A DNA stretch of 64,000 nt from Acanthaster planci (lineage: Eukaryota > Echinodermata > Asteroidea > Valvatida > Acanthasteridae), in assembly GCF_001949145.1 (NCBI RefSeq), contig NW_019091357.1:2152114-2216113 (forward strand). Reading direction: 5' to 3'. The stretch's first letter is position 1. Every line of letters starts with the position of its first letter. The position numbers were made by a program, and so were the translations under genes. Of this stretch, positions 12,001 through 24,000 are shown piece by piece. The notes under the pieces are model-generated. The model made no database searches. It saw nothing but the letters and a program-made list of their open reading frames with translations, and was not told where the DNA came from.

Positions 12001-15000
12001 GTGACGGTTCCACTGAAGGCAAATGTTTCCACTGTTTTTTTCAGACCTGTCCCCATTTTGCACAAGAGTTACGTGTATGTGTGCCGCAAGGGAACTTACA
12101 GGTAGTATACGGCTGAAGTACTCCAAAAGGTCAGTCATTGAGAGAGAAACCCTGACCACTGAAGTAGCAAATTTTTTTTTTACACCTGTCAGTCTGTCAC
12201 CATCAATGACAGGACAGTGGCTTCAGACTACACCTGGTCATTTATTTCAAGGTACAGGTACTGTAGATGTATATGTGTTGTGTTCTATTCGTCTACCGGT
12301 ATGAACACCCACGCAGTCTACAGAAGTAGAGCGTCGCGCCTCCGGGCATTGTGTACGACAGACGGCAACAGGCTACAACCACTTTGCAGATGGTGAGGCA
12401 GGCCCGTACCGACAAATCCATCAACGTCCGACTAATTCCCAACCCCCGACCGGAGAATATAACTCCTCTCGCGCAAAGAGCCCCCCGCTTTACCAAGTAA
12501 ACTCTTGCTATTTCGCATTGATTCAGTGGGACAGGCAGAGCAGAAATTCTCTGCTGCTTTCCACGACAGGCCGGCCAGGATTAATGGTGACCCCGTGGGA
12601 CATACAGTAGCACAGGGGGGGGGTTTGTCAGGAGGCTGGGGCAAGAGTTACTGCGGTTCAATTTGAAGACTCAATTACGTCCCAGTGATGAATGTGCGTC
12701 AACTCGCAACTCAATATTGTAACAGTTATCATCCAATTTTGACCTCTTCGGGGAAACGAACTTTGCGGCAGTGTTTCCTCTCATTTTTTGGCAAAAGCAG
12801 CCAAACGTTAACCAAAAAAGTCGAGTCACTTGGGAACACTTTCCATTACGCTTTGAAAGGTTTAGCTCTACGCCAGCAGGCAAGGGGTAAAAAAAAAAAG
12901 TGAGTCCGTGCAATCAAACAGAAGTACCTGATTTTGTTAAGATCCCTCTATGGCCTTCGGGCAATTTCTGCAATTAAATACGGCCCACTGAACTAAGAAG
13001 AAATAATCAACAGCCAAATCGACTATTAAATAACAAAAAATCAACCAGTAGGATTTAATGGTTTTGTGAGATGGAGGAAGGTACGACCCAGCCCAAATTA
13101 TTGCTGCAATGAAGCATGATGTTCCTCGATGCATGATTACAAAGAATGTGCCACTGGTTTCCTCCACAGTGAAGGATTTGGGAGGATTCAGGAAGGTTTC
13201 TTGCAAGAAATTTCAAGAGGAAGGGTTAAACTTGAGAGTATTCTACGTTTCAATTCAGCTTCAAAGAACACAACTCTACTAAACAAGATATCAACCAAGC
13301 TCAGATTGGATATTCCGATATACAGAATTCGTAATCAGTTTCATTGGTTGAAACGTGTCATACACGGGAGAACGTCCCGCTTGCAAATTCTGGATGGGCA
13401 GAATTTGGTTCTTTGGTTCCTTTTTGTTTCAATTTTGGCTTGTACCTGATGTTGGAACACATTCTGGTCCTCCTGAGGTATCTGATGAATAAGCAGCCTC
13501 TGGATTTGTTGCTGTCGCATCTAAAAGGAAACAAAAATTGATCCAAAAAAACCAAAAAAAAGTAAGCAGGTGTTGAAAGCCAACGGCAGAACGAAAATAA
13601 CGAAAGAAATTAAAAAAATATGAGCTCCTGGTCGTAAGTGCCAGTTTGTTCAGGAAAAACAAAACTTGTGCACAGAGCAGTTTATGGCACTTGTGTATGA
13701 CAACAGATATATGAATGGAAAGTTCAATCCGTTTGTAAAAATGCTCTACTGCTCGTGTTGTACAATCCCAATTGCACTTTTTTCCGTTCTACATTCAACA
13801 TGGTTTGCTGAGGCAATCAGAAATGGCTGATCTTTTTGCTATCAAAGTCATACACACGTCTACGTGAATATGTAATAAGAGTTTTGTGAGTTAAATTTGA
13901 AGAATAAAATCTGGTGCCCTGAGTTATCTGATTGCACACAAACATAACAATTTGAATTCCCCACTCTAAAGACACTGTTGTCTGACTCCTAGTTCACGTG
14001 TCTGCAACATGGGTAATTCCAGAAATCAGGGGTCCAAAAGTGTGACATTTTTGTGTCCCTGTTACATCTGACCTTTGTGATTTGACATGGAAATATCAAC
14101 AGAATTGATTTCAAACTATTACCATTTGTTTGGCAGGTAATGAGCATTGATTCACCACTCTTGGAAATTAGAAAATGTGTTCTGAACTTATGAAATCATA
14201 TGTCAGATGTGGACACGAAAAAACATGGACACATGGACACGAAAAAACCCTAATTGCTGGAATTACCCACACAAAAATTAGGAAAACTGGAAGGAATCTT
14301 TGAAAAGCAGATGCACATTTGAATTTGGAACTTGGAAAAAGTCCATATCTGGTTTACTTTCAAATGGTGAAATATATTTATTGTTACGCACACAGTGCGG
14401 GAAATGACACATCCAGGGTACAAGTGCCGGCAAGTAAACGATTTTAAAGGACCCAAGTAAAAATGACATCGAACAAAAACAGCAAGAGGACAGAAGTATG
14501 GATAAAGGCCGAGGACAGGCGAAACATCAGATGGAAATACCTGAAAAGGCATGGCAAGTTACACGCCGAACCCCAAATCAATGAAAAACCTCCAGGGGTA
14601 ATAATTTCAAGCTAAAGGTTAATAACAAGCAAGGGCTGCTAAAGCACATAAACAAGACAAAAAAGCCAGACAATATCAATGATTATATTAATATTTAATG
14701 CTTAATGCAACAGTACCAGGGCAAACAACAGATGTTCAGACAAAAGCACAGTTTACAGTTTGTACACAGTACATGTACTGTACATATTTGACTGGGCCTC
14801 CGGTGTGATCTATGGCAAGGTTTACGATTTGCAATGCATTGCTGGTGACAGGTATTCATCACTGTATACGTACTTGTATGGAAGGGCTTTGTGTCCTGCC
14901 GGGCACAAGTAATTAGGTTTAAATACAAAGAATGCAATGCTGGTTTATTGCATTGATTACGTTTGGGAAGCTACCGGGTACCATACAAGAATGGCTGTCA

Positions 15001-18000
15001 GCACAAAGGCCTCTTCGCAAGTGCAACTGTCTCTAAAGCCCTGGCTTGAGTAACAACAAAGCGTACACGGTCTTCTTTCCCTGCGTAACCACGTCAGGAC
15101 TGCGGGCTCTATCATGTTTGATTACGGCAAATTGTCAGGAAACGTACGCCTGATTGACCACGTCTCTGTTTGTCTCGCTCCTGCGTTCCTCCCGTTCCAC
15201 CTTCGGGGGAGGAGGACAGAGGGAATAGGAAGCCTGTTCAGCTTTTGCCATCAGCGATGAGGAATCGGGTCGTGATGGATAATGGGATGCGACGGACCGG
15301 CACAAATTCACCCTTGACTTTTATGTCTTGTTCTTTGGCGTCCTTCATTTTTTAGCGGTGCGATTTCTGATGCAGTGCAGTGTACGGCCTTGTTTCCCAT
15401 GGCAATGTGCATTTGTTCATGTTGAGCATAAATTTGTAGTAAATACTGGTACATAAAAAATGAATAATTCACATTTAAAATAGAGAAAACATATAAATTG
15501 ACAATTAACAAAAACATTGGAAAGGAACAAAAACAAAAACACCTGATGAAATATGCTTCAAAAATAGTTCAGATATATATTGCATAATTTGCAGCAATGT
15601 TTCACCAAAGCGGAGGTATCAACAAGAGATCAAAACCCTACTCCAAATTCAGGAAGACAACATTCATTTCTAGACTCAGAAATGCAATATCCAAGCCCCT
15701 GGGCTGATGTGCTAATTATTTTATGCTGGCTCAATTTCTCAATTTCACTGAAGTGCATAGTTCTTGCCATTACTTTCCCAGTGTTGGATTTCAGCGGGAC
15801 GAGGGAAGGTTTCCAGTCTGAAAATGGCCCTGGATAGTTTGACATGTACCTCCACTGTTTCAACCCCAGCTAAAATATCCCCCTTTCAAACGGGGCTGGC
15901 AGACTTGAACTAGGACAAACAAATCCTCTAGCACATGCACTCAGATTGACTCTTTCCTTCCCGACACTGTACATGTACTTTCAGAAACAGATGACAGGTG
16001 CCTGTAATACTAAAATGCCTGCATCACAATACCCCCACCTCTTTCACCTCTGAGTGTCTACTAACAGTAGGAATGTAGCGCACTGCGCGATGCACGGGTG
16101 AGTGTTTCTCTACGATCTATGGCCTCTCCGATTAATATCAAACCGTGCGCATGTGGCAGAGGCATCATTTCTTTACGCTCCCATCTTGCATGTACTTTGA
16201 GGTGTTTCCCTCCGTCAGTTGCCGCTCGCTTCTTGCGGTGGGCTCACCAGCCGCATGGTGTTAGCTTATCATCACACGCGAGGGAGCGCACAGATGGTGT
16301 GGGTATCGCTTACGCTCCGACATATAGCAAATGTTTTTCAACATGAACTTTGGCAGCAGAGTGCCTACGATTTCCTTTTATCTTCCACGCTCTTCAACAT
16401 TGAGCATGATTTCCAAGAAAAGACCTCTCGTTATTAACAACCATTTGTCAACTGTACTATTAACAGTACAATGAGGAAACTTCTTATGTGCAAGTCAAGA
16501 CTTATGCCAATGTAGCTTAGACCCCCCAAAAAGTGAAGTGGTCTGTTGTAATCGCTTTTAATACCGAACATCCTATCGTTTTGGAATATCCTGTTTGGAC
16601 TATACTGAGAGAACTTCTGAGAATTCCAGGCACCTGTTTTTATCCATCTGTGTTTGACGGTGAGTGGGTGATGAGTAGGGATGTGCATAAACAGGGAGGT
16701 GTTATACATACATGTACATGTAGATGAAATTTAAGGTCACGTCATGATGACGTTATCACGGGCCACGTGACGTCATCTTCAAAGGTGCACATTTAAAGGT
16801 CCTGTAACTAGAAAACCGTGGGTCCAATTGGGTTCATTCTTGATAAGCCGGCAGACCGTGATGTTTTACGGATGAAACTGACCAGTGACGACATCACGAC
16901 GACATCATCCTGTGAATGTTTGTAGAATTTTACGCTGTCTTGCAAATCCCAGAGTCTTCTACACACTTTTACTCTACGTGTCTCACAGCACAAGCGGGTG
17001 TGTACTTGTGCCCTTTTCTCAGTAGGTAAAAATGCAGAAAAGCCCTGTTTTCTGCCGCTCACGTTTTCTATCATGTTGCTGAGGGCGAGTATTGATGCGT
17101 AGAAGGAAGTCCATAAAATCCCACACTCGGAGCTTATCTCCCCCATGTTACACCCGAGGCCAGACCTCTTCTACTTGTCTACAGTGCACCTGGGCACATA
17201 TTCATCACATGGATGGAGAGAGGAGGGAGAGAGAGAGAGGGCGATTCGGAGAGGGGAGGGGGTGGGAGGGGGGGTGGACAGCAACCTTGCCACCAGGGGA
17301 CAATCTGCTTACCTGGAGCAGCTGGCGTGGAAACCTCTTGTGCTGGGGAAAGAGGCTGATTGGAGGAATCAGGGACCTCGTTCCCATAAGCTGAAAGTGA
17401 ACCCCCAAAATACTATGTTATGCAAAATATCACCAAATCACACGCGAACCTATACCCACTGCGTTGCTTACATAATAACTTCACAACAAACACATTATAA
17501 ATTTATCTCAGGGTTTCACAATTAACCCTCCTTTGGTTTTACAGCACAAATGTGCACAAATGCCCACAGTCACTGGTGAGCATGTAGTTTCTATATGGAA
17601 CTCAAACATGCACAGGTTCAGTGTGTACACAGTTGATGGCCAGCACAAAATGACCCAGGGTCTTTTGTGCAGTCCTCTTCACTGCATTTGGTTTACTGCA
17701 CAATTATGCACATGAAACAGTGAAGCACAGTTGTTAGGCAGCACAAAAGTGCAATCTGATATTCCTGTGAGGGACAGTTGGTGCAGTGCACAACATGACA
17801 CAGCTGTGCTTCTTTGAGGTGTTCACCAAATGACCCACAGAGTGACTTCAGCATAGGAGGGTTAATGTACATATACACAAGATCACCATCAGCAATGCAA
17901 GGTCAGCGCGATATCCTCCGATATATACACTTACTCATTTATATTTCACAGCAAAGAAAGCTCATTATAAAACATCGTGCTCAGGGACACCAGAATCGTA

Positions 18001-21000
18001 ACGCCTTATTTTAACCCTACAGAGTGACTCACTGTCTCTTTTGCAAGTTGGGTATTTTCCCACTCCCCTAAAGTACTGAGCCATTTTTTTTCATCTCTAT
18101 CCATGCACAGCTTTCCTCTAGTTTGCGCACTGGCACTGGCCACTTCCGAGGTTTTCTTCGCTTCTGTGTCTCTTACCTTGAATGGGCTCCTTGCCCACAT
18201 CGGCCTTCTTCTTCCTCTTCCACTTCCAGGGCTTGAAGAAGCGGGGTATTGTGGACTTTTTGGTCTTGCGCTCCACGGGGGGTGTCATGGTCCCCTTGAC
18301 TTCTGGGGTGGCATTGTCGGACGAGTAGGAGACCTGGATGTCGTCCGTCGAACCTGGCGGCGAGACGAAAACGGGAGAGAGACAGAGATCAGAGATGCTG
18401 CCTTCGTTCTTTTGTTTTCTTTTTTCAACAGGACGTCCCAATATATAGCCCAATCATGGGCCGCTGGTTGCCATGGCAATGGTGAGGTGGTAACGAGAAG
18501 AGTAAGCGGTGGAACGAGCGATAAATTTCATTATGTGCTAATGCACCGACTTTACTGACGTGATTACAGGCTCGGTGACGTTGGACAGGACTTCACGAAT
18601 ATGTACATGTATTGGCCTTGTGAAAAAAAAAATACACTCTATGCAATGGCCTAATGAGTATTTACAAATATTGAAATTTACAAAGTAGGAAATATATCTA
18701 CCGGTACCCCGGAAGATACCTCTTGAATATCTGACCACAAATACTAATAGGAGAAATACCCTCAAGATCTTGACGTTAGCAGCTATTATGGCGATATTGT
18801 ATTAGCATTCAAGCACACCATTAGTAAAGATATAGGTACATGTACATAGAGGTAGTGTTTGGTTTGTAAACACAGTGAGTAGAAACTACAATTGAAAGAG
18901 TAGCACAGCTTCAGTTAAGAAAACAGACAACAGGTACTGCACATGTACATCAGCTTGAATATTCGCATTGCAGAGTGGGCACAATTGTACATGGACATGT
19001 ACCTTAAGCAAGCAGTCTATGTGCGCAGCTCGAGATCTGTACACACACTGATGGCTGTGTACCAACCTTAGGGCTACGGCTAGCAACAAAACAGGCTCCT
19101 ATGGGAAGCCTCATGGCTAGCGGCAGTGGCTACTTCCCGTAGACCTGTGCGCTATACACCTAGCCGTAAGCCAGTTGATTCGGACACGGCCCACCAGTGC
19201 GTAATTGAGAAGCAAAGGAAGGAGAACTGTATTGAAAGCTTCTGGCCCGGTGCGCAACCCTGGAAGGTTTTTTTTTAGCAAGTGATCAACCTCTACCTAA
19301 TTGCCTACCGGTACTGTTTGTGCAGGCGGCCAAAGTTTGCTGGAACATCACCCTTGGTTGGTTGCAGATATTACCCGGGCGGGGCACTTCGCTCTCGAAG
19401 GGGCGAACATACATGTACATGTATGTTCAAGTATATAGCATGAGAAAGACCTATTGATAACATGGGGACTTACATGTACACATGTACATGTACACCACAT
19501 GGTGAAACCCAGCTGCCCTTTCTGGCGTACTCCAGGTAAGGATAGACAGATGTTAATAAAGCATGTTACGTGGTAAGAGGTCAGGATTCTAATCTCAGGG
19601 CAGCTGAAGAGAAAACACTGACTTCCATGTAAGGCAGTACAATATGCCTTGTTCTTTAACTTTTCAGGACATCAAACAATGCTCTATTTTATTAAGTCCT
19701 GTCTGACCATGCCAACACATCTGCCTACATATACATGTACATACATGTACATGTAAGTAAGTTAGGGCACATGTACTGGTACATGCACTACATTTATATG
19801 CTTTTTACAAGAAAAAAACTTTATGCACTAACCTACCCCGAAGCACTCCTGGCCTCGTAGCCTTTGTTTTGGCTACCGTACATGTACTGGCCTCGCCTGT
19901 ACATTTATGGATTACATTTGAGCCCCGAGCTAACTCAGTAATGCCAAACTGCACTAATTTCTGGGTCGAACATCTAATGTCCGATTTTGCCAATGGCAAA
20001 AACAGGCAACGAGAAATGGCAACATTACTGAAGGATGACTAATCCCGAGTAGTGGGAGAATGGTATCAAGGGGACCCGATTATCCAGGGCCCACTCCAAG
20101 TGGAATGACAGCTAAGTGAATTTCAAGCTGTTTTTATGTGCAATCGGAGCGTGGTTCTTTCGCGATGTCTGCACATGTACATGTATGGGCATGCACAATA
20201 AACTGGGTCGGCTACAGTTTCAAAACAACTCGAAACTACAAGTACTTCTGAATGTGTATCGCATTTTCGAGCAATTTTTGTTGGAGTGCTGATTATTTGT
20301 GATACATGTGCACTCCGTCAAGGACATGTAAGAGGAAAGCAGCGGATATGAGATGTCCAAGCTTCCTCCTTTCAAAAGTGTGGTTTTTGACTAATTTGAC
20401 CCCCCCATCCACAGTTTATCTAAATTCCCCGAAGCCGAAGGTTTCTTCCTACTGGTAGTTACATGTAGCTTGAAAGCGAATGCATACATGGAGATAGCTC
20501 ACCAAAATCATACTCTGAAACATTTGGCAAAATTAAAATACATGTACCCTCAGCTTTTGCATAACCAGAATGGAACTGGTTTTCACAAAATACCGGTAAC
20601 ACTAGTTTGGATCTGGCTGAAATTTATTCTTAGCAGTACACTTTAGCCTTGTTAAGTTCTCAATGGTACAACTCGTCCTTTGTAACAACTGCTTCAATTT
20701 GCAAACTGACGACGACGCGTGTACACCTCACATTAAATTACCATCAGCAATGATTCCACACATGCTCAAATGCACGCCACTTTTTTTTCCGCCTTTTGAT
20801 CACCGAGGGGCTGGCGGTGTCTGAACAAGCCACGAGAATTCCAAAGGTTGCCAGGACTGAGAATTAATTATCTTCGGGTATCGTATCTCGGGCATTTCCA
20901 GCCGAGGCGGGATCCAACCGGTAATTACGTACGTACATGTACGTGACTACCTTACTACGTGCACCAGCCCCTGTGATGCGATGCGGGACCTCGCTGATTG

Positions 21001-24000
21001 AGTGTGACTTGAACCCGGGATTGACCGGCATGCTTATAATCCCAAAAACCCTTCCATTCAAAGCATTAGTGTCAATCAAAGCAGAGATACATGAAGTGCA
21101 GAAGTGTGGGGGAAAGAACTGGGATTTGCGTTCAACAAATCCAATTTTCCAATCAATGGAATCTGTCAAATTTAAGGGGAAGGAGCTACATGTACAGTAT
21201 GAGAAACATATGACCAACATATTAACCCATGACAATGTACATGTGGGCTGTCGGTGCATGTGTTGAACACCAAACCTTTTGGCCCAGTTTCTCAAATACA
21301 TGTACAATGTACATGCCTCTACAGCCATAAACAAGTAACTTTAGAGAGGAAAAGACAAATTGAACCTGTCTCGGCATGTACATGTATGACGTACTGGTAC
21401 ATGTACCGATATACGCTGAGGTCTCTTGCATTGTACACAGCTGTTTATGATCAATGGATTCACTCGAACAGAATAAGCCATGCGTATACAGTGAGCACTT
21501 GTGTACGGATCCACGCATTTTTTGTTCTATAGTGGTAGTTAACACTCTATGGGGCCTACAGCATTTCCAAATGTGTAGCCTTGTAGAGACATGGCGTTGT
21601 TCTCCAGTACTTAACATGGTCGCGTGTGAAACAATGTTTTCAAAATGCTCCCATTTCAACATGAATCACTCTCCTGGGCTGGAATTTTGACCGAATGTCC
21701 CGCATATGAAACACTTCAATTTGCGACGGATTCTTACACATTAAAAATTTCTCCTTTTTCAGCGATTTCCAAATATCAGTTCCGTGAAATCCTTGTGGAG
21801 ACCTGTACACCATTTAGAAATTCCTTGCGGAGTCCTATTCAACCCATTCTCCAAAACAATCAATCCCAGTAATGCATTCACAGTAACATACACTCCAAAA
21901 GATGTAATCTCCACACAGCCTATCACTATCCCACACTACAAACATGCCCCTGAATTATCAGCAAAACAAGTGACAAGGGATAACAAACAGTGATGTGCCA
22001 TGCAGTGATATGACAATCGGTCCCAATACTGTCAATAGTAGCAGTGTCCACTGTAGTGTAGGCAATGCACTGTACCAGTACCATGCGCAATCTGAATGAA
22101 CAAAGACGTACACTCAGGCCTTCCCCTGTCACCAAAGGAAGACTGTATTGTTGAATGAAGGCATTTTACCAAACTCACAATGTACGTCCTTCTAAACTAC
22201 CAAAGTACATTTTGTAAAACTCATGCGCTGTACATATATGCACATGTACTAGCAGTTTTAATATTAAGAAAAAAAAATTTTAATCGTTTCTAAACTGCAC
22301 TTCTTTGCCTGCTACCTACATGTACATTGTACTTTGTATCCGTGTTTTCCTCGATATCGAAGAACAGTGGCAATTGGGCCTACATAATGTAAATGTACAG
22401 AGCGATAGCATGTGGTGCATGTCATACTCATGTACACGGAAGTAGACAGCCATTTGTCTTTTACAGGTACCTGAGGGGAATTTTCTTTCATTTACAAGCA
22501 GTTCACTACTGGTGTATAGATACATACAGCAAGGCTTCCCGCATTGCCAATATTCATATACAGGCCCACTCGCTGTGTTTATTGAAATGATTCCCCATCA
22601 ACTGAAAAAGTGGAATTTCAGAACAGGAACACGTCCCAGGGTAATCTTACGATTGAGGTCTCTTCAATCGCTGTGGAACAGGAAGCCTCCGGGATACAGT
22701 TCCATTACGTAGTCAACAAGATTTCTTGGCTTTGATTAAAGCCTTGGAACATGGCATATTGACAAACAGGTACCGGTTCGTGCACAATAATCTCATTGAC
22801 GGCAGTACGCATCCAGCAATGACGCCAGTAAATTTTGTAGCCGATGTAAGGGGACTCTCCCAGTGACATTAATGCAGACATCAAGCATGTAACATAAACC
22901 TGCATGTACGTGTAAAAAAGCAAGGCAGAGTGTACATCTGTACTAGTACAGCGCGCGCACGAACAGACTGTCAATACAAGCGTGGCACTGTTGTACATGT
23001 AAGTGCAGGGAATGTACATGTACAGATACATGCACCTGTAGTTGTCCATTTGTGCATGATTGGGCCAGCTTTCGTTGCTCCTTCCTCCTGCAACTTTCTG
23101 TCTTTTTCAAGCAGAACCTTACTCCTACGGCAGGGAGAAACACAGTAACTTCTGAGCTGCAGTCTGCCCAGAATTCAGTGACTTTTCCCGCCCGAATGCG
23201 ATATTTATCCCGACAAATTAGTGGCCTGAAGGGAGTACTGTGTAACACAAGACGATGCACAGACAACATGTACATGTACAGGTACATGTACAGGCACATG
23301 TACATACATGTACATGTACATTGTAAATGGAACCATATGAATACATGTACACGTGCATTCAATCAGCAGGAGAACTGGGAGACAGTGTGGCAAGAATGTC
23401 ATGCCAAACATGCTCAACATGAATAAAATGTATAAAGCCACACAACCGTGAAACATTCCAAATGAACCTCACATGACACTGCATGGCAGTGCTCCATGGC
23501 TTAACTGTTGTTACTTAAACCGTGGAGAGAGACCTCCATGCATACATGTACATGTAGGTGCATCATGTGGTGACTGGCATGCAAATGGTGCTATCATACC
23601 CAGTAGCAACCAGGGGAATCTACAGCCTGGGCAGGGAGGACAACCTGCCACCAATCAATCAATTAGCGATGGTGCAACAGGTGTTGGGACATGACCCCAT
23701 CACTAGGTCACCTGCTTGGGTGTTGTTGTGAGAGGCCATCCATAGGCCAGCACTTCACATTCCTGGCCCATGACAACCTTCTTTTTATGGGAGATCTGCA
23801 CCTAGCCCACATTTCTCTGTTTGCATATTGAAAAGTTCTCCTCAGTGATTTCATTTAAAAAAAAAAAATCTGGGGTATTACACATTCTTTTATGGAGACC
23901 CGCAACAACATATCCCCACTGTGAGCAAAATCCATTGTACATGTGTTCCTGGTACTTAGAACAGATTTCAGACAGTGTAAACTTATTCAATTACAGTGGC

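Larger units (their letters stand above)
7851..17312 (-). other. PHACTR intron 3 (9.5 kb)
   Basis: This intron contains a short tandem repeat at 8337, TTAA-bounded elements at 9439-9628 and 11208-11528, an inverted-repeat element at 14011-14268 next to a solo foldback arm at 13875-13983, a poly-A tract near 11915, a CRE/E-box cluster near 16742-16790 and a polypurine run at 17213. Two open segments, 9850-10022 and 15238-15348 on the minus strand, are possible alternative exons but unproven. I saw no RPEL-coding exon here. Confidence 0.7.

Noticed and set aside
22705-23456. ORFs rich in Cys-Thr-Cys and Met-Tyr
   Set aside because: Translations of TACATG arrays, not protein.
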